The notes: a model not told the origin generated them from the sequence alone. A DNA stretch of 64,000 nucleotides from Mycolicibacterium iranicum (GCF_001650495.1 NZ_LWCS01000087.1:58831-122830), one strand, 5' to 3'. Shown: positions 52,125 through 61,783, counted from the stretch's first letter. Numbers and translations: made by a program.

Positions 52125-53266
52125 TGACCGGCCGTCACGGTGCGGTAGCGGTCGCGGGCCACCAGCGTGAGCCGCAGATCCTCGACCAGCGGCTCGAGGA
52201 ACTGCGCCCGGTATTCCTTGTCGCCGACGGCGCGCGCGGACAGGTACATGAACGTCAGCGCAACCAGGAACATCGTGATCTGGATCAACGCGTTCGGCAC
52301 CGGCAGCGTCATACCGAGGAACTGGCCGTCCGACGACGGGTTCGTCGTCAATGCCGCCAACAACTCGGGGCTGATCAGGATCAGGCCAAGCGCGAAGAAC
52401 AGCAGACCTGTCACCACCGAGACGGTCAGCACCTGGACGATCTGCGACATCGCCAGCACGAACACCACGTTGAGCCGCTCCGGTTTCGACAGCGGCACCC
52501 GCCGCGGGCGGTCCGGCATCGCCGCGAACGGGGTCCCGGTCAGCTGCGCGGCGTCCTCGGGCTGCTTGGCGTCGGGTCGCAGGATCGGACGTACCCGGCT
52601 CAGAGTTCCCGAGACCAGGAACGCGACAGCGATCAGCATCAGGAAGATCAATCCCAGCCAGAGCCGGGGGCGGCTGGTGATGCCCGCCATCGTCCAGACC
52701 GGCCCGTTGAAGAACACGAGAACCGTCAGCAGCATCACCGGCAGGGCTCCGAGAAGCAAGCTTCCGATGGACGCCAGATTGCTCAGCATCATGCGGATCG
52801 CCCAGCCCAGAATCGCGCCGACTCCCGTTGCGGTACCGACGAATATCAGCCCCACGACGATGAGCTCGGCGATCAAGTCGGCGAAGATGCGAGCGCTCGG
52901 GCCCGCGTAGATGTTGCCAAGGGTGGAGATGGCCAGCGACGCCGCGGACACCGTCGCGCGGAGACGGGCGTCATCGGTGCGCGACACGAACCAGCCGATC
53001 AGCCCGGCCAGGGGGAGGACGAGCAGGAGGACCGCGATGACGAACCATTCGGTTCGTGTTGGGGCACCGTTGATGTCGACCGTGTACTCGCCGGTCACGC
53101 CGACGACGAACATCGAGAACGTCATCATGACGGCGAGGCCGGCGAGTGCGGGCGCAGACCGCGTCCACACCCGCGAAACCAGGACACCGGGACGCAGCAC
53201 GGCGGGCAGGCCGTGGCGGAGAAACCAGCGCTCAGCCGCGAGTCTGTCCGCAGTCTTGGGAGTCAT
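52121..53266 (-). CDS. Polytopic membrane protein, copy A of a tandem pair
   Basis: 381 aa with about eight or nine membrane helices. Matching landmarks to copy B: WFLRHGLPAVL at the start, VPLSKPERLNVVFVLAMSQI in the loop before the last helices, and RAQFLEPLVEDLRLTLVARDRY at the end. First gene of a three-gene operon divergent from dop with 58 bases between starts, so shared control with the pupylation genes is possible. Confidence 0.8.
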   Translation of the reverse strand: MTPKTADRLAAERWFLRHGLPAVLRPGVLVSRVWTRSAPALAGLAVMMTFSMFVVGVTGEYTVDINGAPTRTEWFVIAVLLLVLPLAGLIGWFVSRTDDARLRATVSAASLAISTLGNIYAGPSARIFADLIAELIVVGLIFVGTATGVGAILGWAIRMMLSNLASIGSLLLGALPVMLLTVLVFFNGPVWTMAGITSRPRLWLGLIFLMLIAVAFLVSGTLSRVRPILRPDAKQPEDAAQLTGTPFAAMPDRPRRVPLSKPERLNVVFVLAMSQIVQVLTVSVVTGLLFFALGLILISPELLAALTTNPSSDGQFLGMTLPVPNALIQITMFLVALTFMYLSARAVGDKEYRAQFLEPLVEDLRLTLVARDRYRTVTAGQ

Positions 53267-53311
53267 AGCGGGTAAATCTCACCACGCGGGAGGGCCCACC
53301 GCCCGGACCTT

Positions 53312-53317
53312 TAGGCT
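53312..53317 (+). promoter_or_regulatory. Candidate -10 box for leaderless dop
   Basis: TAGGCT ends 7 bases before the dop ATG (53325), and there is no Shine-Dalgarno between. This fits a leaderless mRNA starting at or next to the ATG. Confidence 0.45.
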
Positions 53318-53324
53318 GGTCGGT

Positions 53325-54833
53325 ATGCAACGGATCATCGGAACGGAGGTCGAGTACGGCATTTCGTCGCCGTCCGATCCAACCGCGAATCCGATCCTGA
53401 CTTCTACCCAGGCCGTGCTGGCGTATGCCGCGGCCGCGGGCATCCAGCGTGCCAAGCGCACCCGGTGGGACTACGAGGTCGAGTCGCCGTTGCGTGACGC
53501 CCGCGGTTTCGACCTGAGCCGCTCGTCGGGGCCCCCGCCCGTCGTCGACGCCGACGAGGTCGGCGCGGCGAATATGATCCTGACCAACGGTGCCCGTCTC
53601 TACGTCGACCACGCACACCCCGAGTACTCCGCACCCGAGGTCACCGACCCGATGGACGCGGTGATCTGGGACAAGGCGGGGGAGCGCGTCATGGAGGCCG
53701 CTGCGCGCCATGTCGCGAGCGTGCCGGGCGCGGCGAAGCTCCAGCTCTACAAGAACAACGTCGACGGCAAGGGCGCCTCGTACGGATCGCACGAGAACTA
53801 CCTGATGAGCCGTCAGACGCCGTTCTCCGCCGTCATCGCAGGCCTGACCCCGTTCATGGTGTCGCGCCAGGTGGTCACCGGTTCGGGGCGGGTCGGCATT
53901 GGTCCCTCGGGTGACGAGCCCGGCTTCCAGCTCTCGCAGCGCTCGGACTACATCGAGGTCGAGGTCGGTCTGGAGACCACGCTCAAGCGCGGCATCATCA
54001 ACACCCGCGACGAACCACATGCCGACGCCGACAAGTACCGCAGGCTGCACGTCATCATCGGCGACGCCAACCTCGCCGAGACCTCGACCTACCTCAAGCT
54101 GGGCACCACGTCGCTGGTGCTCGACCTGATCGAGGAGGGACCCCAGATCGGGGTCGATCTCACCGATCTGGCACTTGCCCGCCCGGTGCATGCGGTGCAT
54201 GTCGTGTCCCGCGATCCCTCTCTGCGCGCGACCGTCGCGCTCGCCGACGGACGGGAGATGACCGCACTCGCGCTCCAGCGGATCTACCTCGACCGCGTCG
54301 CCAAGCTCGTCGACAGCCGCGACCCGGACCCGCGCGCCTCCCATGTGCTGGAGACGTGGGCGCACATCCTCGATCTGCTCGAACGCGACCCGATGGAGTG
54401 CGCGGATCTTCTGGACTGGCCGGCCAAGCTGCGACTGCTGGAGGGCTTTCGCCAGCGCGAGAACCTCGGCTGGAACGCTCCCCGGCTTCATCTGGTCGAC
54501 CTGCAGTACTCCGATGTGCGGCTGGACAAGGGCCTCTACAACCGGCTGGTGGCCCGCGGCTCGATGAAGAGGCTGGTCACCGAGCAGCAGGTGCTCGACG
54601 CCGTGGACAACCCACCGACCGACACCCGCGCGTACTTCCGCGGGGAGTGCCTGAGGCGCTTCGGAGCCGACATCGCCGCGGCCAGCTGGGACTCGGTGAT
54701 CTTCGACCTGGGTGGCGACTCGCTGGTGCGCATCCCCACTCTGGAGCCGCTGCGTGGCAGCAAGTCACACGTCGGCGCCCTGCTGGATTCTGTCGACAGC
54801 GCCGCCGAACTCGTCGAGCAGTTGACGACCTGA
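53325..54833 (+). CDS. dop: Deamidase/depupylase of Pup
   Basis: 502 aa. Glutamine-synthetase-like fold with the Mg/ATP motif GTEVEYGIS at the N-terminus, the catalytic Asp region YVDHAHPEYSAPE, YKNNVDGKGASYGSHENYLM, and the Dop-specific loop ARGFDLSRSSGPPPVVDADE near residue 60. It converts the C-terminal Gln of Pup to Glu and can also remove Pup from substrates. pup follows 104 bases downstream. Confidence 0.97.
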   Translation: MQRIIGTEVEYGISSPSDPTANPILTSTQAVLAYAAAAGIQRAKRTRWDYEVESPLRDARGFDLSRSSGPPPVVDADEVGAANMILTNGARLYVDHAHPEYSAPEVTDPMDAVIWDKAGERVMEAAARHVASVPGAAKLQLYKNNVDGKGASYGSHENYLMSRQTPFSAVIAGLTPFMVSRQVVTGSGRVGIGPSGDEPGFQLSQRSDYIEVEVGLETTLKRGIINTRDEPHADADKYRRLHVIIGDANLAETSTYLKLGTTSLVLDLIEEGPQIGVDLTDLALARPVHAVHVVSRDPSLRATVALADGREMTALALQRIYLDRVAKLVDSRDPDPRASHVLETWAHILDLLERDPMECADLLDWPAKLRLLEGFRQRENLGWNAPRLHLVDLQYSDVRLDKGLYNRLVARGSMKRLVTEQQVLDAVDNPPTDTRAYFRGECLRRFGADIAAASWDSVIFDLGGDSLVRIPTLEPLRGSKSHVGALLDSVDSAAELVEQLTT

Positions 54834-54937
54834 TCAAGCTATCCCCAGCAATCCAGGCACAGCCCGGTAGTGTGGTGAGACCGGGGGCAGACGGTCGAAT
54901 GCCCGCAAGGGTGAGAAGACTTACGCAGGAGGCGGCG

Positions 54938-55132
54938 ATGGCTCAGGAGCAGACCAAGCGTGGCGGTGGAGGCGGCGATGACGACGACCTCTCCGGCAAC
55001 TCGGGCGCCGGCCAAGAACGCCGCGAAAAGCTTGCCGAAGAGACCGACGACCTGCTGGACGAGATCGATGACGTCCTTGAAGAGAACGCCGAGGACTTCG
55101 TGCGTGCATACGTGCAGAAGGGTGGACAGTGA
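54938..55132 (+). CDS. pup: Prokaryotic ubiquitin-like protein Pup
   Basis: 64 aa. Disordered Gly/Asp-rich N-terminus (GGGGGDDDDLSGNSGAG), the helix that binds the Mpa coiled coil (REKLAEETDDLLDEIDDVLE) and the C-terminal VQKGGQ. The final Gln must be deamidated by Dop before PafA attaches Pup to lysines. AGGAGG lies 6-7 bases before the ATG. The stop overlaps the prcB GTG (GTGA). Confidence 0.97.
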   Translation: MAQEQTKRGGGGGDDDDLSGNSGAGQERREKLAEETDDLLDEIDDVLEENAEDFVRAYVQKGGQ

Positions 55133-56037
55133 CCTGGTCGGATCGAGATAAGTCCGCCTTCCCGTCCGCTTTACCCGGCGTCTTCGCTGCGCCGTCGGCC
55201 ATGTCGCATGGCGGCGTGAATCCGTCCTCGTTCTCGGATTTTCTGCGCCATCAGGCGCCCCACCTGCTGCCCGCCAGCGGTCGCGGTCCGGTTCCGACGG
55301 ATTCCGTACCGCACGGCACCACGATCGTCGCGCTGAAGTTCCCCGGCGGGGTGGTGATGGCCGGTGACCGCCGTGCCACGCAGGGGCACATGATCGCCAG
55401 CCGCGACGTCCAGAAGGTCTACATCACCGATGACTACACCGCCACCGGCATCGCAGGCACCGCCGCGATCGCCGTCGAATTCGCGCGGTTGTACGCGGTG
55501 GAACTGGAGCATTACGAGAAACTCGAAGGTGTCGCGCTGACGTTCGCCGGCAAGGTGAACAGGCTCGCGACGATGGTGCGCGGAAACCTCGGCGCCGCCC
55601 TGCAGGGCTTCGTCGCCCTGCCACTGCTCGCCGGTTACGACCTCGACGATCCAAATCCCGAGCGGGCCGGCCGCATCGTGTCGTTCGACGCGGCGGGCGG
55701 GCACAATCTGGAAGAAGAGGGATATCAGTCGGTGGGTTCCGGCTCCATCTTCGCCAAGTCCTCGATGAAGAAGCTGTACTCGCAAGTCCGCGACGCGGAT
55801 TCGGCGCTGAGGGTCGCGATCGAGTCGCTCTACGATGCCGCCGACGACGATTCCGCGACCGGCGGACCGGATCTGGTGCGGGGTATCTTCCCGACGGCGG
55901 TCGTCATCAACGCCGACGGCGCCGTCGAGATCTCCGAGCAGCAGATCGCCGCACTGTGTCGGGAGATCATCGAAAGTCGTTCGCAGGCAAATACTTTTGG
56001 GCCGAACTCCGAGCCCGTTCGAGGTGACGAGCTGTGA
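55129..56037 (+). CDS. prcB: Proteasome beta subunit
   Basis: 302 aa from a GTG. The ~63-residue propeptide is removed at HG/TT, exposing the catalytic Thr64 (TTIVALKFPGGVVMAGDRRAT; with the Asp and Lys of the Ntn-hydrolase site in MAGDRR and the following strands). It forms the two inner rings of the 20S core. Overlaps pup and prcA by 4 bases each, so stoichiometric co-expression is expected. Confidence 0.97.
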   Translation: MTWSDRDKSAFPSALPGVFAAPSAMSHGGVNPSSFSDFLRHQAPHLLPASGRGPVPTDSVPHGTTIVALKFPGGVVMAGDRRATQGHMIASRDVQKVYITDDYTATGIAGTAAIAVEFARLYAVELEHYEKLEGVALTFAGKVNRLATMVRGNLGAALQGFVALPLLAGYDLDDPNPERAGRIVSFDAAGGHNLEEEGYQSVGSGSIFAKSSMKKLYSQVRDADSALRVAIESLYDAADDDSATGGPDLVRGIFPTAVVINADGAVEISEQQIAALCREIIESRSQANTFGPNSEPVRGDEL

Positions 56038-56774
56038 GCTTTCCGTATTTCATCTCGCCCGAGCAGGCGATGCGTGAGCGTTCGGAGCTTGCGCGTAAAG
56101 GGATTTCCCGGGGCCGCAGTGTGATAGCGCTGGCCTACGCAGACGGTGTGCTGTTCGTCGCCGAGAATCCGTCGCGGTCGTTGCAGAAGGTGAGCGAGCT
56201 CTATGACCGCGTCGGGTTCGCAGCCGTCGGCCGGTTCAACGAGTTCAACAACCTGCGCAGCGGCGGGATCCGGTTCGCGGACACGCAGGGTTACGCATAC
56301 TCGCGCCGCGATGTGACGGGCCGTCAGCTGGCCAACGTGTACGCCCAGACGCTGGGCACCATCTTCACCGAGCAGGCCAAGCCGTACGAGGTCGAACTGT
56401 GTGTGGCCGAGGTCGCGCACTACGGCGAGACGAAAGCGCCTGAGCTCTACCGGATCACCTATGACGGGTCGATCGCCGATGAACCACATTTCGTCGTGAT
56501 GGGCGGCACCACAGAACCGATCGCGGCCGCGCTCAACGAGTCCTACACCGAGAACGCGAGCCTTGCTGACGCGGTGTCGATCGCGGTGGCGGCATTGGGC
56601 GCCGGGGGCAACGGTGCAGAAGCGCGAACGCTGGGCCCGTCGACCCTCGAGGTGGCGATCCTGGACGCAAACCGGCCTCGCCGGGCGTTCCGCCGCATCA
56701 CGGGGGCAGCTTTGGAAGCGCTGCTGCCTGCCCCCGCCGAAGAATCGGCTGAATCCGAAGACGCCAGCTCTTAG
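56034..56774 (+). CDS. prcA: Proteasome alpha subunit
   Basis: 246 aa from a GTG. N-terminal gate segment SFPYFISPEQAMRERSELA, then the alpha-subunit signature KGISRGRSVIALAYADGVLF; no catalytic Thr. It forms the outer rings that gate the core and bind the Mpa tail. An Ala/Glu/Ser-rich tail ends the protein. The pafA ligase gene does not follow in this window. Confidence 0.97.
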   Translation: MSFPYFISPEQAMRERSELARKGISRGRSVIALAYADGVLFVAENPSRSLQKVSELYDRVGFAAVGRFNEFNNLRSGGIRFADTQGYAYSRRDVTGRQLANVYAQTLGTIFTEQAKPYEVELCVAEVAHYGETKAPELYRITYDGSIADEPHFVVMGGTTEPIAAALNESYTENASLADAVSIAVAALGAGGNGAEARTLGPSTLEVAILDANRPRRAFRRITGAALEALLPAPAEESAESEDASS

Positions 56775-56958
56775 TCGGCGGTCCAGCCGTCGCGCCGATG
56801 CAGTAGCCGGCGCGAGATCCCGGGGACTGCGTCGATCTGTCCCGATGCTTCTCCTCCTCCGGCGCGCGCATGGGTACTCGGCTGACAACTTTCTCGGGCT
56901 CTCAGCGTGTCCGCAGCGAGTCGGGCTTGCGTCGTGCCCTATGAGGGTGGATGATTTT

Positions 56959-56994
56959 GTTGCGCATAACGCATCGCGTTGCGCATAACGCAAC
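56959..56994 (+). promoter_or_regulatory. Two copies of a palindromic operator before the betaine operon
   Basis: GTTGCGCATAACGCA occurs at 56959-56973 and again at 56978-56992. The second copy extends to the perfect inverted repeat GTTGCG-CATAA-CGCAAC. Starts are 19 bp apart, so two dimers would sit roughly on the same DNA face. Reminiscent of IclR- or GntR-type sites; the cognate regulator is not in the window. Confidence 0.6.
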
Positions 56995-57038
56995 TCAAGA
57001 CGATCTCAATCTTCCTTCCGAATGAAAGCGGTCGAGGC

Positions 57039-59483
57039 ATGCCGAAAGTCGTCGTGATCGGTGCCGGAATCGTCGGCACCTCCCTCGCCGACGAACTGAC
57101 CGCGCGCGGGTGGACCGACGTCACCGTCGTCGACCGCGGGCCACTGTTCGCCACCGGGGGCTCCACCTCCCACGCGCCGGGCCTGGTGTTTCAGACCAAC
57201 CCGTCCAAGACCATGACCGCCTTCGCCAAGTACACGGTCGAGAAGTTCAACGCCCTCGATCACCCCGGCGGGTGGGCGTTCAATCCCGTCGGCGGTCTTG
57301 AGGTCGCCACCACTCCCGAGCGCTTGGCGGACCTGCATCGCAAAGCCGGGTGGGCACAGTCCTGGGGCATCGAGGGTCATCTCCTCACCCCCGCCGAATG
57401 CGTGCGTCTGCACCCGCTCATCGATCGCGATCGCATCCTCGGTGGCTTTCACACCCCCGCGGACGGCCTGGCGAAGGCATTGCGCGCCGCGGAGTCGCAG
57501 GCCCGCCGCGCCGAAGCGAGGGGAGCCACGCTTAGGCCTCACACCGAGGTGCTCGGAATCCTCGACAACGGTCACCGCGTCACCGGCGTGCGAACCGCCG
57601 ACGGTGTCATCGAGGCCGATGTCGTGGTGTGCGCCGCCGGTTTCTGGGGTGCGCAGTTCGCCGAACAGGTCGGGCTGATCCTTCCGCTCGTCCCCATGGC
57701 CCACCAGTACGCGCGCACCGGGCAGATCCCAGACCTCGTCGGCCGCAACACCGAGCTCGCCGAGGCGGGCCTGCCGATCCTGCGGCACCAGGACCAGGAC
57801 CTCTACTTCCGTGAGCACGTCGACCGCCTCGGAATAGGTTCGTACAGCCATAAGCCGATGCCCGTGGACATGACGACGCTGCTCGCCGACACCGCCGGTG
57901 AACCGATGCCCTCGATGATGCCGTTCACCGAAGAGGACTTCGCTCCGGCCTGGCGGGCGGCTGTCGATCTACTTCCCGCACTGGGGGATTCGAAGGTCGA
58001 AGAGGCCTTCAACGGCATCTTCTCGTTCACTCCCGACGGGTTCTCGATCATGGGCGAGCATCGCGAGCTGCCCGGATTCTGGGTTGCAGAGGCGGTGTGG
58101 GTCACCCACTCGGCGGGGGTCGCAAGGGCCACCGCCGAATGGATCGTGGACGGCACGCCGTCCGTAGACACCCATGAATGCGATCTCTACCGATTCGAGG
58201 ACGTCGCGCGCAGCCCCGAATTCGTCATGCAGACCAGCTCGCAGGCGTTCGTCGAGGTCTACGACGTCCTGCACCCCCACCAGTACCGCACCGCCCTGCG
58301 TGGCCTGCGTACGAGTCCGTTCCATGGCCGCCAGACCGAACTCGGGGCGTACTTCTACGAGGGTGGCGGCTGGGAACGCCCCGCCTGGTATGAATCCAAT
58401 GCGGCTTTGGCGCAACGGCTTTTCGAGAACGGGCTTGATGTGCCGAACCGCGACGAATGGGCGGCGAGGTTCTGGTCGCCGATCTCCATCGCCGAAGCGC
58501 ACTGGACCCGCGCGCACGTCGCCATGTTCGACATGACCCCGCTGACCCGGTATGAGGTGTCCGGACCCGGTGCCGCCGCATTCCTGCAGCAGATGACCAC
58601 CAACAATGTCGACAAGAGCGTCGGGTCGATCACCTACACTTTGCTGCTCGACGAAACCGGCGGCATTCGCAGTGATCTCACGGTGGCACGCCTTGCGCCG
58701 CACACGTTCCAGGTCGGCGCGAACTCGCCGATGGACTTCGACTGGCTTTCGCGGCGCAAACCCGCCGACGTCATGCTGCGTGACATCACCGGGGGAACGT
58801 GCTGCCTCGGCGTGTGGGGTCCCGACACTCGCGAGGTCATCGCGCCGCTGTGCCCGGACGACGTGAGCAATGACGGATTCAAGTATTTCCGCGCGCTGCA
58901 GACCTATCTCGGCGCCATCCCGGTCACGATGATGCGGGTCTCCTATGTCGGTGAACTGGGTTGGGAGATCTACACCAGCGCCGAATACGGTTGTGCGCTG
59001 TGGGATCTCATTGCGAGTGCCGGTGAACCTTTCGGCATCATCCCGGCGGGCCGCATCGCTTTCAACAGCCTGCGCATCGAAAAAGGCTATCGCAGCTGGG
59101 GGACCGATATGACCGCCGAACACCGGCCCGCCGCGGCGGGCCTGGATTTCGCGGTGAAAATGTCCAAAGACACGGATTTCGTCGGCAAGGCGGCCCTGCA
59201 GCAGGCCCCCGAGCCCGAGAAAGTGCTGCGCAGCATCGTGTTCGACGATCCGGCCGCGGTGGTGCTCGGCAAGGAGCCGGTGTCCGTCGCCGGTCGCTGC
59301 GTCGGGTACGTCACGAGCGCGGGCTTCTCCACAACCATCGGGCGCACCATCGCCTACGCGTGGCTGCCTGCGGCGGTGGCCGTCGGCGACGTCGTCACGG
59401 TCGCCTACCGCGGGGCGACACATCGCGCCGTCGTGCACGCCGAGCCGGTTGTGGACCCCGAGATGTCGCGGATCAAGAGGTGA
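57039..59483 (+). CDS. Dimethylglycine/sarcosine dehydrogenase-like flavoprotein
   Basis: 814 aa. N-terminal DAO/FAD domain (VVVIGAGIVGTSLADEL; GGSTSHAPGLVFQ with the His position used for covalent FAD in this family), an FAO_M linker domain near 390-440, then a folate-binding GcvT domain (PLTRYEVSGPGAAAFLQ; VGELGWEIYTSAEYG) and a GcvT C-terminal barrel. It should oxidatively demethylate dimethylglycine or sarcosine and hand the C1 unit to tetrahydrofolate. First gene of the operon; the stop is 4 bases before the next start. Confidence 0.9.
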   Translation: MPKVVVIGAGIVGTSLADELTARGWTDVTVVDRGPLFATGGSTSHAPGLVFQTNPSKTMTAFAKYTVEKFNALDHPGGWAFNPVGGLEVATTPERLADLHRKAGWAQSWGIEGHLLTPAECVRLHPLIDRDRILGGFHTPADGLAKALRAAESQARRAEARGATLRPHTEVLGILDNGHRVTGVRTADGVIEADVVVCAAGFWGAQFAEQVGLILPLVPMAHQYARTGQIPDLVGRNTELAEAGLPILRHQDQDLYFREHVDRLGIGSYSHKPMPVDMTTLLADTAGEPMPSMMPFTEEDFAPAWRAAVDLLPALGDSKVEEAFNGIFSFTPDGFSIMGEHRELPGFWVAEAVWVTHSAGVARATAEWIVDGTPSVDTHECDLYRFEDVARSPEFVMQTSSQAFVEVYDVLHPHQYRTALRGLRTSPFHGRQTELGAYFYEGGGWERPAWYESNAALAQRLFENGLDVPNRDEWAARFWSPISIAEAHWTRAHVAMFDMTPLTRYEVSGPGAAAFLQQMTTNNVDKSVGSITYTLLLDETGGIRSDLTVARLAPHTFQVGANSPMDFDWLSRRKPADVMLRDITGGTCCLGVWGPDTREVIAPLCPDDVSNDGFKYFRALQTYLGAIPVTMMRVSYVGELGWEIYTSAEYGCALWDLIASAGEPFGIIPAGRIAFNSLRIEKGYRSWGTDMTAEHRPAAAGLDFAVKMSKDTDFVGKAALQQAPEPEKVLRSIVFDDPAAVVLGKEPVSVAGRCVGYVTSAGFSTTIGRTIAYAWLPAAVAVGDVVTVAYRGATHRAVVHAEPVVDPEMSRIKR

Positions 59484-59487
59484 CGGT

Positions 59488-60624
59488 GTGACTTACGACG
59501 TCATCGTCATCGGGCTGGGTGGTATGGGTAGCGCTGCGGCCTACCACCTCGCCGCACGTGGACAGCGCGTACTGGGGCTGGAGAAGTTCACTCCCGCCCA
59601 CGACAAGGGGTCCAGTCACGGCGGCTCCCGCATCATCCGGCAGTCCTACTTCGAAGATCCGGCCTACGTGCCGCTGCTGCTGCGTGCGTACGAGCTGTGG
59701 GACGAGCTCGCCAAGGACAGTGAGCGCGACGTGTACCGCATGACCGGCGGGCTGTTCCTCGGGCCCCCCGGTTGCCTGACCGTCGCCGGCAGCCTGCGGG
59801 CGAGCCAGGAGTGGAACCTACCCCACGACGTCCTCGACGAGAACGAGATCCGGGACCGCTTCCCCAACTTCACGCCGCAACCCGGTGACATTGCGCTCTT
59901 CGAAGCCAAGGCCGGGTTCGCGCGCCCTGAACTCACCGTGCAAGCCCATCTGGATCTCGCTGCGAAATCCGGAGCGACGCTGCGCTTCGGCGAGGAAGTT
60001 CTGGAGTGGTCCGACACAGCCCGCGGTGTCACCGTCCGGACAGCCGCAGGCATATATACGGCAGGACAGGTGGTCATCTGCCCCGGGGCATGGGCCCCAC
60101 AACTGCTCGCCGACTTCGGGATCCCCATCACCGTCGAACGCCAGGTGCTGTACTGGCTCGATCCGGTCGGGGGCATCGAACCGTTCATCGATCACCCGAT
60201 TTTCATCGACGAGGACGCCTCCGGTATGCAGATTTACGGCTTCCCTGCCATCGACGGACCCCGCGGCGGTGTGAAGGTCGCGTTCTTCCGGAAGGGCGTC
60301 GAGTGCACGCCGGACACCATCGACCGGACTGTGCACGACCAGGAGATCCGCGAAATGCGCGACCGCGCAGCGCAATTGCTCCCAGCCTTGGACGGACCGT
60401 GCGTCCACTCGGCGACCTGCATGTACTCGAACACCCCGGATCAACACTTCGTGATCGCCCGCCACCCCGACACCGAGAACGTGACGGTGGCATGCGGATT
60501 CTCCGGGCACGGCTTCAAATTCGTTCCCGTGGTAGGGGAAATCCTCGCTGATCTCGCCACCACCGGTGCAACGACGCACCCGATCTCGCTGTTCGACCCC
60601 CGCAGATTGGTGACGGCCCTATGA
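59488..60624 (+). CDS. Monomeric sarcosine oxidase / N-methyl amino acid oxidase
   Basis: 378 aa from a GTG. FAD motif VIGLGGMGSAAAYHLAARG and the family signature GSSHGGSRIIRQSYFE. CMYSNTPDQHFVIARHP contains the Cys to which FAD is covalently bound in MSOX/MTOX. It oxidises sarcosine to glycine, formaldehyde and H2O2, the last step of betaine demethylation. The stop overlaps the Rieske oxygenase gene by ATGA. Confidence 0.92.
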   Translation: MTYDVIVIGLGGMGSAAAYHLAARGQRVLGLEKFTPAHDKGSSHGGSRIIRQSYFEDPAYVPLLLRAYELWDELAKDSERDVYRMTGGLFLGPPGCLTVAGSLRASQEWNLPHDVLDENEIRDRFPNFTPQPGDIALFEAKAGFARPELTVQAHLDLAAKSGATLRFGEEVLEWSDTARGVTVRTAAGIYTAGQVVICPGAWAPQLLADFGIPITVERQVLYWLDPVGGIEPFIDHPIFIDEDASGMQIYGFPAIDGPRGGVKVAFFRKGVECTPDTIDRTVHDQEIREMRDRAAQLLPALDGPCVHSATCMYSNTPDQHFVIARHPDTENVTVACGFSGHGFKFVPVVGEILADLATTGATTHPISLFDPRRLVTAL

Positions 60625-61760
60625 CTGCCCTTCCTCCGCCCGCCCTGCTGCCCACCCTGGCCGGCAGGTACTACACGAGTGCCGAGGTCTTCGCCGCCGA
60701 GCAGGAACACATCTTCGAGAACACGTGGTTCTGCGCGGTGCGCTCCTCGGACCTCGCGCTACCGGGGAAGTTCAAGAAGGTGCAGGTCGGCCGCGAGAGC
60801 GTGCTGCTGATCCGCGGCCGCGACGGCCTGCTTCGCGCCTTCTTGAACGTGTGCAGGCATCGCGGTGCCCAGCTGTGCATGGAGTCCGAGGGCGAGGTCA
60901 AGAGGACCCTGCGCTGCCCGTACCACTCGTGGACCTACGCACTCGACGGCAAACTCATGGCGGCGCCCAACATCGGGACACTGACCGACGACGAGGGAGC
61001 ACCGATCGACCGTTATCGCTACGGACTGGTGCCGGTGGCGCTGACCGAGTGGCTCGGATACGCATGGGTGTGTCTGTCCGATACCCCGCCGCCGTTCGAG
61101 GACGTGCTCACCGAGACGACCAGGACACTCGGCGACTCGGACGCCATCAATCGCTATGGCATCGGCGGTCTCGACGTGGGGCACCGCGTGGTCTACGACG
61201 TCGCCGCGAACTGGAAGCTGATCGTGGAGAACTTCATGGAGTGCTACCACTGCAGCTCGATCCACCCCGAACTCGTCGGCGTCCTGCCCGAGTTCGCGCG
61301 GGGCCTGGCCGCCCAGGCGAACGTCGGACTCGGTGCCGAATTCGGCCCCGACGTCGCGGGATTCACCGTCGACGGCGGGCAGGGGTTCGACCGGCTGCCA
61401 GGCATCACCGACGATCAGGACCGCCGCTACTACGCGATCACGGTAAAGGCGAACGTCTTCATCAACCTGGTACCCGACCACGTGATCTTCCACCGGATGT
61501 ATCCGGTGGCCGCGGATCGCACAGTGGTGGAATGCGATTGGCTCTACACCGGTGAGGTGGTCGGCTCCGACCGGGACGTGTCCCGCTCCGTCGAGCTGTT
61601 CCACCGGGTCAACGTCCAGGACTTCGACGCGTGCGAACGTACCCAGCCGGCGATGTCGTCGCGCGCCTACCGCAACGGCGGAGTCCTCGTTCCGGCCGAA
61701 CACCACATCGCGGAGTTCCATCACTGGGTAATGTCCAGACTTGCTGCTGCTCCGGTGTAG
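60621..61760 (+). CDS. Rieske-type oxygenase alpha subunit (glycine betaine demethylase-like)
   Basis: 379 aa. Rieske centre CRHRGAQL ... CPYHSWTY near residues 85-110, and the mononuclear iron site ENFMECYHCSSIHPEL near 205 (His, His and a late Asp). In this setting it most likely opens betaine degradation as a GbcA-type N-demethylase giving dimethylglycine; a carnitine or stachydrine substrate cannot be excluded. No ferredoxin-reductase partner (GbcB) is visible in the window. Confidence 0.85.
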   Translation: MTALPPPALLPTLAGRYYTSAEVFAAEQEHIFENTWFCAVRSSDLALPGKFKKVQVGRESVLLIRGRDGLLRAFLNVCRHRGAQLCMESEGEVKRTLRCPYHSWTYALDGKLMAAPNIGTLTDDEGAPIDRYRYGLVPVALTEWLGYAWVCLSDTPPPFEDVLTETTRTLGDSDAINRYGIGGLDVGHRVVYDVAANWKLIVENFMECYHCSSIHPELVGVLPEFARGLAAQANVGLGAEFGPDVAGFTVDGGQGFDRLPGITDDQDRRYYAITVKANVFINLVPDHVIFHRMYPVAADRTVVECDWLYTGEVVGSDRDVSRSVELFHRVNVQDFDACERTQPAMSSRAYRNGGVLVPAEHHIAEFHHWVMSRLAAAPV

Positions 61761-61783
61761 ACGGCAAGGAGGTCGACAGGGCC

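Noticed and set aside
56775..56958. Gene or terminator after prcA
   Set aside because: No open frame with plausible codon use and no clear stem with a T-run; only the doubled palindrome further right stands out.
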